Source: Meandrina meandrites (taxonomy: Eukaryota; Cnidaria; Anthozoa; Scleractinia; Meandrinidae). From it: a stretch of DNA of 64,000 nt. Below, piece after piece: positions 11,091-21,734 of the stretch. The stretch spans positions 21,749,493-21,813,492 of the forward strand of contig OY855908.1 in the NCBI GenBank assembly GCA_963693305.1. Reading direction: 5' to 3'. The translations under genes were made by a program, and so were the position numbers. Position 1 is the stretch's first letter. Every line of letters starts with the position of its first letter. The notes under the pieces were generated by a model. It was given only the letters and a program-made list of their open reading frames with translations, searched no databases and was not told the origin of the DNA.

Positions 11091-12327
11091 CGACCCGTCA
11101 ACCGGAAGTCATTTCGCGAGAGACTTAGAAATAATTCACTATATCGTCATGAAGGAGGGTACAAATGTCGTCGGACCGACCGGATCGAGTCGATCCGTGT
11201 CGGATGGTGACGACCCGTCAACCGGAAGTCATTTCGCGAGAGACTTAGAAAAAATTCTCTGTAGCGTCATGAGGGACGGTAGAAATGTCGTCGGACCGAC
11301 CGGATCGAGTCGATCCGTGTCAGATGGTGACGACCCGTCAACCGGAAGTCATTTCGCGAGAGACTTAGAAATAATTCACTATATCGTCATGAAGGAGGGT
11401 AGAAATGTCGTCGGACCGACCGGATCGAGTCGATCCGTGTAGGATGGTGACGACCCGTCAACCGGAAGTCATTTCGCGAGAGACTTAGAAATAATTCACT
11501 ATATCGTCATGAAGGAGGGTAGAAATGTCGTCGGACCGACCGGATCGAGTCGATCCGTGACGGATGGTGACGACCCGTCAACCGGAAGTCATTTCGCGAG
11601 AGACTTAGAAAAAATTCTCTGTAGCGTCATGAGGGACGGTAGAAATGTCGTCGGACCGACCGGATCGAGTCGATCCGTGTCGGATGGTGACGACCGGTCA
11701 ACCGGAAGTCATTTCGCGAGAGATTTAGAAATGTTTCACTCTATCGTTAGAGGGAGGGTAGAAATGTCGTCGGATCGACCGGATCGAGTCGATTCGTGAC
11801 GGATGGTGACGACCCGTCAACCGGAAGTCATTTCGCGAGAGACTTAGAAAAAATTCTCTGTAGCGTCATGAGGGACGGTAGAAATGTCGTCGGACCGACC
11901 GGATCGAGTCGATCCGTGTCGGATGGTGACAACCGGTCAACCGGAAGTCATTTCGCGAGAGATTTAGAAATGTTTCACTCTATCGTTAGAGGGAGGGTAG
12001 AAATGTCGTCGGATCGACCGGATCGAGTCGATTCGTGACGGATGGTGACGACCCGTCAACCGGAAGTCATTTCGCGAGAGACTTAGAAAAAATTCTCTGT
12101 AGCGTCATGAGGGACGGTAGAAATGTCGTCGGACCGACCGGATCGAGTCGATCCGTGTCGGATGGTGACGACCGGTCAACCGGAAGTCATTTCGCGAGAG
12201 ATTTAGAAATGTTTCACTCTATCGTTAGAGGGAGGGTAGAAATGTCGTCGGATCGACCGGATGGAGTCTATCCGCGATGGATGGTGACGTCCTGTCAAGC
12301 GGAAGTCATTTCGCGAAAGACTTAGTA
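11091..12327. repeat. 120-bp satellite, ten units plus a partial
   Basis: Units beginning cgacccgtcaaccggaagtc start at 11091, 11211, 11331, 11451, 11571, 11691, 11810, 11930, 12049, 12169 and 12288. Three variants occur by their middle part: one with aattctctgtagcg, one with aattcactatatcg, and one with tttcactctatcg. The last six units alternate in a ~239-bp dimer. CpG is very frequent. Because 120 is a multiple of three, a 40-residue repeat frame stays open over long stretches; single-base period changes (119 bp) break it. I do not regard it as protein coding. Confidence 0.95.
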
Positions 12328-13149
12328 GGCCATTGAAGTCTGTTAATGTTATAGTTTATTGATTGTATTATAAATTAACAACCTTATATTCACAATTTTA
12401 ACATGTTGCGATGCAAATTTTGTTTTAGGACAAGCTAACAAAATACTTTTACCAAAGTAAAAGTAGGAAAGGACGACAAAAGTTATTTCGCTTATAAATG
12501 AAATACATAAGGTTTAAACTGAAAGAGCACGCTTATTCGAGGACATAAATTTCATGTGTTATTTTGTTGTTAATTTAAATGTGTATTTTAACTGAAACTC
12601 TCATAGTTATCAATAAAATGTTGTGGTGTCTTGTTAACCCGGGTGAATCATTGTTTTGTTTTGGTTGCAACGAAACTGTATTTTGTGTTCCATAATTGGC
12701 AATAAATCACTTGGAATTTTAGTTGAGACAGCTGGTCAATTCTTGCTGCAGTTCTATACTTATAGGGAAAGGAACCGTATGTGAAATGTGAAATAATTAT
12801 TAAAATGTTTTTGAAATATTACTAGCTATTACTATCTAAAATTTCAATCTTTGTTACGTCCTAGCCTCCTTGAGCAAGAAGTAGGCAAGGTAGTTTTTTG
12901 TTATTAAGTGTCCTCTGAAGTACGAGCTTTCTTCCTGGGACTGGCAGTACCATCTCTTCTGTTGAAGTAGTCTTCTTTATGTCATTGACGTCTGTGGTTT
13001 TGTGGTTAACTAGTCATCAATTGTAACCAATCAAACAACAATTTAAAAGAAAATGAATAGACAGTTCATCGCGATTAAGTCACTGTGTGTGTTATAAAAG
13101 CAAAAGTTGCGGCTTTCTCTCTTGAGTAGACCAGTCATGAAATTTAACC
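12328..13149. other. Interior of nested element; possible coding remnant on minus strand
   Basis: Mostly AT-rich without features. On the minus strand 12870-12998 reads KKTTSTEEMVLPVPGRKLVL and then QRTLNNKKLPCLLL before a stop, preceded by an acceptor-like aaccacag. This could be a last exon of a lost transposase. Support is weak and no family is recognised. Confidence 0.3.
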
Positions 13150-13235
13150 CAGCCCCGTTAATACGGCCACCCCGTTAATACGGCCAAATTTCCATGGCCC
13201 GTTGGTGGCCGTACTGAACGGGGTTCCACTGTACT
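13150..13235. mobile_element. Pogo/Tigger-like MITE fragment
   Basis: The sequence ccccgttaatacggccac occurs twice in tandem at the left, and the right end reads gaacggggttccactgtac, a form commonly seen at ends of pogo-type elements. Left and right parts are partly inverted. Only a remnant. Confidence 0.4.
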
Positions 13236-13240
13236 TTACT

Positions 13241-14053
13241 CGCTTGCGCTTTATTACGCATTTAGATTGTTTGTCTCGTGCGTCGTTGTTCGGCAACTCC
13301 GCTTTATCGTGCATCAAAATGAATGCTTGCGGCTGCATTCTTTTAGAACGAGGTATATACACATGTACTTTACTCGCTTGCGCTTTATTACGCATTTAGA
13401 TTGTTTGTCTCGTGCGTCGTTGTTCGGCAACTCCGCTTTATCGTGCATCAAAATGAATGCTTGCGGCTGCATTCTTTTAGAACGAGGTATACACACATGT
13501 ACTTTATTCGTTTGCGCTTTATTACGCTGTTTGCGGCAGTATATCGCTTAATGGTTGTCCGGCAGCAAAAAAGATCGCGAAGTTGCAGTCATTCGCGAAC
13601 TGCCACGGATCGATTTCGCTGAATGTTTACGCCTGTATTCTTTTAGAACGAGGTGTATACACATGTACTTTACTCGCTTGCGCTTTATTACGCATTTAGA
13701 TTGTTTGTCTCGTGCGTCGTTGTTCGGCAACTCCGCTTTATCGTGCATCAAAATGAATGTTTGCGGCTGCATTCTTTTAGAACGAGTTGTATACACATGT
13801 ACTTTACTCGCTTGCGCTTTATTACGCATTTAGATTGTTTGTCTCGTGCGTCGTTGTTCGGCAACTCCGCTTTATCGTGCATCAAAATGAATGCTTGCGG
13901 CTGCATTCTTTTAGAACGAGGTATATACACATGTACTTTATTCGCTTGCGCTTTATTACGCTGTTTGCGGCAGTATATCGCTTGGTTGTCCGGCAGCAAA
14001 AAAGATCGCGAAGTTGCTGTCATTCGCGAACTGCCACGGATCGATTTCGCTGT
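13241..14053. repeat. 134-bp tandem repeat in a duplicated ~430-bp block
   Basis: The unit around cgctttattacgcatttag recurs near 13246, 13380, 13680 and 13814, with variants at 13514 and 13948 that lead into a ~100-bp block containing gcagcaaaaaagatcgcgaa. Two blocks (13241-13674 and 13675-14053) have the same order, so a two-unit-plus-spacer block was itself duplicated. Overlapping ORFs on both strands arise from the repeat. Confidence 0.85.
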
Positions 14054-14668
14054 GACGGGTCGTGACGGCCCGAGTCGGATCGTCACGATCCGCCGAAATA
14101 TTCAGGGTGCACGGTGTCTTGACAAGTTCACTTCCGGCGATAGAACCCACTTCCGTTCAACTGTCTCGCGAAATGACTTCCTGTTGACGGGTCGACTTTT
14201 CTAAGGACGGGTCGTAATGATCCGTGACGGATCGTACAATATTGGCGATCCGGCGATCCGTGTCGGGTCGTCAACCCCTTTGACGATCCGTTACAGATCG
14301 GGTGTATTGGACATGGGTGTGGTAGGGGGTCCTTGAAAATTCAATTTGGTCCTTGAATAGTCCTTGAAAAGTCCTGGAAAAATGGTTACGATTTTTTGTA
14401 CGAACCCTGAGTACACGTGCACTTCAAATGCAAATCGTTTTAACATTTTTCACCATGTGGACCTGCCTGATTATTTGATGTTTGCACAAGACGACCGTGC
14501 CAAGAAATGTACAAGGATGCCAGAAGAACGTGCAGAGCTATTGTAGACCATTGTACTAATAATTACACTCTTTGTTTTCTTCAAAATGTCTCTGACTTGT
14601 CGCGACAATTTTGTTTTTGTCAAAAATGTTATGACATTTAAAACTTGTCTGCTTGTGCAAATCGGCCC

Positions 14669-15352
14669 TATCAATTTCACTTGATAATGACGTTCGGATT
14701 TTTAAGAAATATATTTTATCGCAGTTTTTTATACTTAAATGAATTATTTTCTTTTATAGTTGAAAATGGCGGTTTCTCAACTTTCAAATATGGAGAAATG
14801 GCAAAAATGCTTAAGGTGCAAACTTCTACGAGTTTCATTCGCATTTGTCTTGCCAAGTTTAAAGACACTTAGTTTTCTGGCTCAAACGTTTCAGTAGTTT
14901 TAACTTTGGCAGTCTCAACTGCAGGTAGAACTAACTGGTTGACCTTCCCCTCCCTTTTATATAAAAAAAACTATAATATGACTATTTCTTTTGAAATCTA
15001 CTTGGATTGTACCCCTTTTGGTTACCATTCAAACAGTCGCTTGTCACCATATTACAGATCAGGTTGGGCTGGAAGATAAAAGACCTTAAAAATCGCAATT
15101 TGCTCAACTCGAAATGCGTTTTCGAAGAGTAGTAAGCAAATTGTTAAGAACTAGGGTGAGAGAACTAGCTGTTTAATTAGATGATTGACAGCTGGGTGTC
15201 AAAAATGCCTCTTGTACAAAATCCAGCTTCTCTGAGGTGTCAAAAGTTTGACTTTCAATATCTCAAAAACAATTCATTTGATACAGCTTACAAAGCATAA
15301 AAAGGAGCTCTGTGAATTGACCTTTTGAGAAATGTAAAAATGAAGATTGACA
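14669..15352. other. Intron sequence, nothing recognised
   Basis: AT-rich intron sequence of the CEP70-like gene. No exon, RNA gene or clear repeat seen. Confidence 0.5.
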
Positions 15353-15962
15353 TTAAGGTGATTCCACTGAAAAAGAAGGAGTATTTAGAATTTTCTAAGA
15401 CTTGGTCCAGTTCATAACTATGTTATGAGCGTTACAAAAATGCAATAAAAAATGGGGGTCACCGTGCTCGTTTTTGTGCAATCTGGATGGCTATTATAGT
15501 AAACATATGACCCACGAGGTTCATACTAGGAACACTCATAATCCGAAAAGGGAACTAAAATTTCGAAGCAGTTCAACAAAATAGACTTTAATCTTACATA
15601 ATAAACCATTTTAATTAAACTGGGATTAAGATTATGAAAGAAATTAAAGATTTTGCTGCATGCGTGCGTAAGCAGCACTACCCCAAAACGTACTTTTTAA
15701 AGCATTGAAATAAAAATATCTCAAAGTAGAGTATTTAACTTTTCTTTAAATTGCGATATATTGTAGTCAACCGGATGTCTTTTAAATTTATGCATTAAAA
15801 AATGGGGGTCACCGTGCTCATTTAGAAGAAAATGACCATTTATTTCTCTTCTGAGCTTAACCTAAAAGAAAAGCCTTAATGTTGTGTGTGCGCGCGCGCT
15901 AAATGACGCGAAAACTCATGCGCAGCAAGGATGCGCAATGCAATTCAGTGGAATCACCTTAA
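15353..15962. mobile_element. 606-bp MITE with TTAA target duplication
   Basis: TTAA at 15353 and 15959 flanks GGTGATTCCACTGAA and its inverse TTCAGTGGAATCACC. TTAA duplications are typical of the piggyBac and Kolobok superfamilies; the termini do not start with CCC as in classic piggyBac, so Kolobok is favoured weakly. The motif aatgggggtcaccgtgctc occurs twice in direct orientation (about 15453 and 15797). No coding region. A truncated, inverted second copy is at 37627-38171. Confidence 0.85.
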
Positions 15963-16589
15963 ATCTAAGATGATAGCTTGGAATAAACAGCACATTTTTA
16001 AAGAAAAGGTCCTTTCTCCCCTCGTTTTATCCTCTTCTGGTTCCAGTTGCTAGGCCACGAAAACGCTTTGTTATGCAAGATAGTTTATCTGCCACAACAC
16101 ATTTAAGCCACTGGAGCCAATAATACATCGGTGGACTTCACCCTCTGTAAGGAAAAGGTGGAAATTTCGTTAAATTAGTAGTTGCTATGCAGTAACCATG
16201 TGACTTTGTGACATGATAGTATAAGTATAACAACAAACACATAAACAAAACGTTGAGTATATATTATCTGTTAAAAATGACGAAGTTTTAAGTGTTTGAT
16301 CTTTTTGGGCAATTTCAAAAAATCAAAGTTGAGTTGGACAAGCTCAAAAGGTGGTGTAACATATAGACTTTGACAGCATTTGTTTGTCCACTCTAAAAAA
16401 AATTTCCCAAAACGTGTGGGATAGTCTGGGTTATAAGGGGATCATGGGTGATCGGTCTACAAATCACTCATACCAAAAAACGACATTTTTAAGCTGTATT
16501 CCATGTGAAAGTTTACTCTCCCCTCACCCCTGAACTATAAATGGTCTTTCCCGTTAGCTATTGCAATTGATCACTGCCAAATTCACACA
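15963..16589. other. Intron sequence, nothing recognised
   Basis: AT-rich intron sequence between two transposable elements. No exon or structured repeat recognised. Confidence 0.5.
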
Positions 16590-16594
16590 ATTTG

Positions 16595-18291
16595 CAAGGC
16601 TGCTGCCTAACGGGCGCCCGGTTGCCTGGGGCGCCTAAGTTACGAGTGCGGGCGACTAAATTTTTGTTCAAGGAGCCCGCAAGGGCACCTAAGCATCGAT
16701 TTTCCATTCTCATCTAATGACTTCAATTTCCTTGCAACTTTGTTCCACTGGCGTAAGATATATCCCGTTCAAAACAATAAGTGCTGCATTTCAAAACGGA
16801 AATACTAAAATTGTCCACAATCGAGATAATTTTCGCGTATAAATACGGAACGTGCCTTTGCAAAATTCGGCAACTTCGAAAACCATTTATTTTCAACTGT
16901 TTAAGACTGGGACTGACTCCCAAATATGGAATGAAGAATGAATGGTATTATGGGCTGCTTCACATTTCGTTCGCTACGTTGATGTTTTGGAGGAGTTTTA
17001 CAGTGAATTTGACGTAAACATTTACGGATACAAAAGTGAATCAATCTCCTGGCCATCCATGCATCAGGTCTGATCATGACAATTTAAATCTGCAAAAGCT
17101 TGTTACAAAAACCTTTCCAACAAGCCTAAAATAATGTGCAGAATGTTTTGATGTTGCAATTACTGTAATTAAGCTTGTTATTTAACTCAAACTGTTATTT
17201 TTTCATTTTTGAGAACGCTTAATTTCATAACAGCAGAAAATATGTGCCTTTTCTGTGACATTCATATCAGCTACCGCTTTTTGTGGATCAAGTTTGTTTG
17301 TTCATTCAAACTGTTTCGTGTTTTATCTCGGTCATTGAATCGTGACAAGGAAAACATTACTCTTGAAAATAATAATGTGCTAAAAAACTTTGCTGAGAAC
17401 AGTTTGAATAGCATGAATTGTTTTTAAAACTACTAAAATCTATTGTATAAGCAACTCATTTGATAAGCCTAGAAACTGTTTTTTTTTTCACAACTTAATT
17501 TTTCTGGTCTATTTTTGACAACTGATTATGAAATGTAGATAAGATCATAATTTAATTAAAGTGTTTACACAGTCAGGTGTTTTGACTTTTTATTACCTTT
17601 GCCTTAACCTTCAAATAGACCTGCTAAAATTGGTTCTTGGTTCTGTTAAACCTTAATTACTAACAATAATTCAAGTTCTTTAGTGAGCTTACTGTGTGAA
17701 AGAATAATTTTGTTGCTTCATGCTTAATTGATTTTGTTTCAAAACTTTGGATGTTCAAAACTCCTTTTAAACAGTGTTTTATTATTTTTGTTTTACACAT
17801 TCTTAACTTACTTTATCCAACATTCATCACAGCACAATATACTGGTTGGATTTTCAAACTCACTTTAAGCCTACAGAAACTTTCTAATATACCAATCAGT
17901 GTAAAAAGGGTTTTATTGAAGGAGAGGCTTGGCTAAATAAACTTTCAAGTTAAGAAAGCTAGAATTTCTGACACAACTATTTGAGGGAGGTTACCCTCAG
18001 AAGCTCTCAGAACAAAATCTTGTCCGAAGGAGTTTTCTGTTCACGTACAAAGGCTCTACTGGCAAAACAAAATGTGTGTGCATTTGGAAGGGGATGGGGG
18101 GGGGGGAATGGGGGCTGCTCCCCAGGCCCCTCCCCTAGATTTGTGTTTTTTTCTTCTACCCCAGCCCCCTCCCCCGAGGATCGATCATGGCATCTTTTAG
18201 GCTGGGCTCCTAAAGTAATGGCTTGGGCTCCTAACTTTTGATGTTAGGAGCCCGAAGGGCTCCTTAGAAATTTCCTTAGGCAGCAGCCTTG
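16595..18291. mobile_element. 1.7 kb TIR element with 5-bp target duplication ATTTG
   Basis: The termini are CAAGGCTGCTGCCTAA and its exact inverse TTAGGCAGCAGCCTTG, flanked by ATTTG at 16590-16594 and 18292-18296. Both subterminal regions carry repeated motifs of the form ggctcctaa or ggcgcctaa (16620-16695; 18200-18265), in both orientations, as expected for transposase-binding sites. A pure G run occurs near 18098. No transposase ORF is evident. The termini and the 5-bp duplication fit a hAT5-like family; that class is inference. Confidence 0.85.
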
Positions 18292-18555
18292 ATTTGTCAT
18301 TTAGGCACCAATAGTCTCATGCTGACAATTGTAAGCCAGTTCAAATAAATTTGCTTTACTTTTGGCCATTTGAAAAATTTGGTGATATGCCGTGCGGGAT
18401 TGTAATGGTGATGACGATGATGACAGGGGAGTTGGGATTTGGAACAATATTGCATTACTGTGATGTAAATTTCACATGAATTAAGGTTATGCAGTTTCAA
18501 AGTTTCAGTACGATGAGTGGCTGACTTTGTTTTTGATATCATTGCTCTGTTCTAG

Positions 18556-18883
18556 GACCTTCAAAGATCAATCAATCAACTATCATTTCACTTAATGCCA
18601 TGGAAACCAGAGGCCACGCATGAACAAGATCATGCACCATTAACATTGCAGAAGCTCAAAGAAACAGTTGATGTTCTTTGCCAGGAGAACCGAACCAGCC
18701 CAACTGAAATACGATCCGAGAGAGAACCATCATTAAATCAACTAAAGAGCATTGTTGCACACTTTCAGAAACTGTTTGATGTAAATAGCATTGGTGGAGT
18801 ATTCACACGAATGAACGAGGTTTATATGCGGCTTGGAGAGACATACAATGCAATGAATAACATGCGGGAGTTTCTTGGTTTAG
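18556..18883 (+). CDS. CEP70: CEP70-like exon B (TPR-like region)
   Basis: A 328-bp exon between an acceptor ending ttctag (18554-18555) and the donor gtaagg at 18884. It starts in phase 0, reading DLQRSINQLSFHLMPW, and ends in phase 1 after FLGL. The most diagnostic stretch is FQKLFDVNSIGG followed by RMNEVYMRLGETYNAMNN, the conserved C-terminal tetratricopeptide-like helix pair of CEP70 as I recall the family. An internal ATG at 18595 is not the start, because the frame is open back to the splice acceptor. Neighbouring exons fit in phase on both sides. There is no internal stop or frameshift. Confidence 0.85.
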
Positions 18884-19756
18884 GTAAGGATATGTATTTA
18901 CAAAGGTGAACATGATCAAGGGCCTGACAAACGAGACTGTAAACACTGAAGTTATTTCTAACATAGCACATCATTAGCAGTTTGGTTTGATTTTGTGTCA
19001 ATTTCCGTTATTTTCTGACTTTCTAAGAAGATGGTGAAATCTAAGATGGCAGCTCTAATGGGGTCCTATGACATCACAAAATAATTTCACGGTGCATTAA
19101 AAGAACGAAAACCTTAGGGGGGGGGGGTCCATCAAGCCACCATTGTACCACTGTTACCAGAATTTTTTGTCATTCAGAAGGCATTAAATTACTTTCCTTA
19201 ACCTCTACTCCTAAGGTGTATGGCATTTTCCGAAATTAATAAATATAAACTGGATTTTAGTGTTTGATAAACCATTTGAAAGTATAAAAAACTATTCATC
19301 ACTATATTTTATAAATCACATCAAGAAATAAGAAGAAAGTTATAGCTTTGAAAGAACACGGGTAAAAAGTGAAAAGAAACAGTTTAAAAATGGTGTTTAT
19401 CTCATGATCTAGCAGGTATACCGCTGAACTGTAGCTTATTGTGCATATGCATCATAAAAGACAGTATCAATTCACAAATCAGGGGAAAAAGTACTTAAAA
19501 TGCTTTCAAAATGCAGATCTTTCTGATACACTGTTGGTGCCAACAATTGAAATTAATTGGACACACACCGACTGAGTAATGGTTTTATTTTCTAGCTGGT
19601 ACAGGGGTCAAAGAACAAAAATCAACGTATTGTACTTGATTTGATTTGATTTGCATTAGGAAAGAAGCGTGACAATAACTCTATATTGACAGATTTCAGT
19701 TCCTATTGATTGACTACCGTGATAGGTTCACAGTAGTGTTTGCGTTCTTTTTCTAG
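18884..19756. other. Intron between CEP70-like exons B and C
   Basis: An 873-bp intron with donor gtaagg and acceptor ttctag. It has a short G run near 19119 and no recognised repeat or gene. Confidence 0.7.
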
Positions 19757-19844
19757 AACCAACTTGCAAACCTTCTGATGTAGTGAATGCAGTGGCTAAA
19801 CTTAGCAAAGCTAAACATCTTTTAAAGGTTGATGACCTCCCTGG
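19757..19844 (+). CDS. CEP70: CEP70-like exon C
   Basis: An 88-bp exon with acceptor ttctag at 19751-19756 and donor gtaagc at 19845. It takes one base from exon B and leaves two for exon D. The peptide EPTCKPSDVVNAVAKLSKAK followed by HLLKVDDLPG corresponds to the segment between the TPR-like helices and the conserved C-terminal tail of CEP70. Alignment from memory suggests it is somewhat shorter than the vertebrate counterpart, so a small missed exon in the following 20 kb intron cannot be excluded, although the phases already match without one. Confidence 0.8.
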
Positions 19845-20685
19845 GTAAGCTGAAGATTAGTACAAAATGTTTTATACCGCACCATTATTACTCTATGAAA
19901 GTCAAATTGCCTAATTGGTGATGTGGAATTCTGACATGACAATTGAAAATTGATTTAACAAGCATGAGGTTAACCTGCCATGCAGCCATTTTTAGAGCAT
20001 TGTGTTTCGATGCCCCAAAAAACGGTGGCATTGCAGGATAGCCTGAATTTGGAACCGGGTATTATTTATTGCCAACAACCAACCAAGTGTCGAAAAAATA
20101 TATTATTTAAATATATTATATATTATTATTTTGACAAAAAAATTCATCTGAAACATGAATGGGTTTTACCATTTTCCAACATTGAAAATGTTTGGTGCTG
20201 CTCGTGTAAAAATGGTACACATACCAAAAAAGTTGGTCCGGCATGGATAAATTTTCCATTGACTTTAATTGTATTATGTTTATTTAACATCAACCTTCTT
20301 ACAGTGCGGCTACTGTTACCTGGGTCACCCAGGCAAAGTTAACCTATTACAAAGTAGAATGGGAACGATACATTTCAACATTTTTACTTCAGCCAATGAA
20401 ATGTTGAGCACAGAACAATGTTCACTCATGAAGCTAATGTAGTTGTGTTGAATAGAGCGATAGCTGGCACTGACTTTTCGGTTTAAAAATTTGAGTAGTT
20501 TTTACCCATCTCGTCCCCAGAGCTGGCAATCCTTCTGGACTGCGCCAGGAATGAGACCTCTGGGCTAAACTAAAAGTCGGCCAAAATACGGCCAAATCTG
20601 ATTGTTTGTTGAAAACTTGTTCACTTCATCCAAACTGACCGGAAGTAAAGGCGACAAATTTGTTTCTTTGGCGCAAATATTAAAA
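19845..20685. other. Start of the 20 kb intron, nothing recognised
   Basis: Intron sequence after exon C. A copy of the clcgtccccagagc-type motif is present near 20511 (ctcgtccccagagc), otherwise no feature seen. Confidence 0.5.
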
Positions 20686-20687
20686 TA

Positions 20688-21015
20688 CCGTAAAATTCCG
20701 GTTATAAGCCCTGGGCTTATACAACTTCGTAAGGGGTTTTGGGTGGGCTTATAGGCGGAGGGGCTTATATCCGGGGGAGCTTATAAGCGGAATAAAAAAA
20801 ACGTTTCGAAACAAGCCACGGCAGTGTTGATCGAAATACGTTTTTAAGTTAAAACGTCATAAAAAAAAGCGACATTTAGCCCTGTTCAGTACTGTAATCC
20901 AGCAGAGGGGGGCTTATAACTGGATGTTCTTTATTGTTTCCAGGTAGATGGGCCTATAACCGGGGGAGCTTATAATCGGGGGGGGGGGGGGGGGCTTATA
21001 ACCGGAATTTTACAG
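20688..21015. mobile_element. 328-bp MITE of Tc1/mariner type (TA duplication)
   Basis: TA at 20686 and 21016 flanks CCGTAAAATTCCGGTTATAA and its near inverse, which ends ccggaattttacag. The interior is rich in ggcttataa motifs and ends in a run of about 16 G. No coding capacity. It sits one base upstream of an ATG that seems to begin the DUF6589-type pseudogene, so its insertion touched the start of that gene. Confidence 0.85.
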
Positions 21016-21016
21016 T

Positions 21017-21394
21017 ATGGCGGAGTTCACCCTATTAAAGTTGTTGAAAAAAACAATTTAAATTCTTGCCATTGCTGCGGTGCGGCCGACAATCATCGCC
21101 TTTACCTCTTTGGAAAAAAATCAATGCTTGAGGGTATTTTAAAAGCTGTTAAAGATTTTACTGGATTAAATGACTGTGAGGATTCAAGCTTCTTGTGCCA
21201 CTCATGTGTTGTGAAGATTACGAACATTCTGAAAAAATAAGCGACCTCAAGTCTGTTTTTCAAGGGTACGAGGTGGAGCGAAAAAAAAAAGCCGCTGAAG
21301 AATCATTTCACTTCAAAAGAGGGCATAAAGAAGGAGAAAGTCCTGTAGCACATCTTGGTAAAAAAGCAGTGATCTCCTCTGAGAGCGAAGACTA
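21017..21394 (+). pseudogene. DUF6589-type block 1: N-terminal Cys-rich (ZAD-like) domain
   Basis: From ATG at 21017 the frame reads MAEFTLLKLLKKT and stops, but the next frame continues as SCHCCGAADNHRLYLFG and later SSFLCHSCVVKITN. Two C-x2-C pairs about 45 residues apart resemble the N-terminal zinc-binding domain that precedes DUF6589. Near 21240 the frame shifts again to a charged segment, KISDLKSVFQGYEVERKKKA, ending with a stop at 21393-21395. Two frameshifts in 380 bases show decay. Confidence 0.6.
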
Positions 21395-21396
21395 AC

Positions 21397-21612
21397 TTGG
21401 CCTTGCGATTCCAAAAAATACCTCCAAAGCGCAGTGTAGCCTCACATATAGTAGTTGCCACATCAGGGGATAATGATGCTGGTTCAACTGAGCCCGCTAA
21501 AACCAGTACACAGCCCAGTGCAAGGGTTTTGCCGCAGTATTTATTACTAGCTACTAAACCAAGAACTGAAGGAGCGAACGTGCTTGACAGTTTTGGACTT
21601 CAAGCTGCGAAG
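21397..21612 (+). pseudogene. DUF6589-type block 2: linker exon
   Basis: Seventy-two codons of low-complexity linker (Ser, Thr, Pro and Ala rich) ending AAK with donor gtaaat at 21613. The frame ends in phase 0, matching the next block. It follows a stop codon at 21393-21395, so the two were probably one exon before mutation. No domain is recognised. Confidence 0.5.
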
Positions 21613-21734
21613 GTAAATGGTAATCAACTTTCTTTATACAATAAGACTTAATCCCTTTTGAAGTCTTACCTCAGTGTAGATGTGATTTTTATTTAAATTA
21701 TTAAGCTTTGAAATTCATTACAAAATTGTTCTAT

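Larger units (their letters stand above)
11008..14313. mobile_element. Nested 3.3 kb element with ~60-bp terminal inverted repeats
   Basis: The left terminus starts TGTCCAATACACCCGATCTG and continues through aaggggttgacg; the right terminus is its reverse complement, ending at 14313, with few differences. No matching target duplication is visible, so the exact ends are uncertain by a few bases. The interior holds a 120-bp satellite (11091-12327), ~0.8 kb of AT-rich sequence with one possible coding remnant (12840-13010, minus), a pogo-like MITE fragment and a second tandem repeat (13241-14053). The right subterminal region (14150-14200) carries one inverted partial copy of the satellite unit. 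Confidence 0.75.
10592..14409. mobile_element. 3.8 kb hAT-like TIR element with 5-bp target duplication
   Basis: The ends are CAGGGTTCG (10592) and CGAACCCTG (ending 14409), flanked on both sides by AGTAC (10587-10591 and 14410-14414). Subterminal repeats of tccttgaaaagtccttgaat lie at 10605-10735 and, inverted in context, near 14328-14385. The CAGGG terminus is typical of hAT-type ends, and the 5-bp duplication would fit the hAT5 type rather than the usual 8-bp type; the class is inference. No transposase is visible. It carries the nested element at 11008-14313 and split the MITE copy around it. Confidence 0.8.
10150..14668. mobile_element. Second MITE copy, split by a 3.8 kb insertion
   Basis: Sequence from 10150 matches 9670-10060 closely and in the same direction, stops matching near 10552, and the right-hand end of the family (equivalent to 10067-10149) reappears at 14587-14668. 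The gap is explained by the element at 10592-14409 plus about 210 bp of extra family sequence that copy 1 lacks. The extra part reads as PDYLMFAQDDRAKKCTRMPE ending in a stop at 14544-14546, which looks like the end of a lost coding region. Copy 1 may therefore be a deletion derivative. Confidence 0.7.

Noticed and set aside
11047..12325. Long open frames with a 40-residue repeat (DPSTGSHFARDLE), looking like a repetitive protein
   Set aside because: The period is 120 bp, so any stop-free unit gives an open frame; 119-bp units shift it, there is no start, splice or domain context, and the array is inside a non-coding transposon.
11091..12327. CRISPR-like direct repeats
   Set aside because: Units are contiguous with no unique spacers, and the DNA is animal; this is a satellite.
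13241..14204. Several overlapping ORFs on both strands (for example 183 codons)
   Set aside because: Created by the 134-bp tandem repeat; the predicted peptides repeat with the DNA period and match no family.
11008..14313. GGGT or TGGG as target duplication of the inner TIR element
   Set aside because: The two flanks do not match at a consistent offset; left undetermined.
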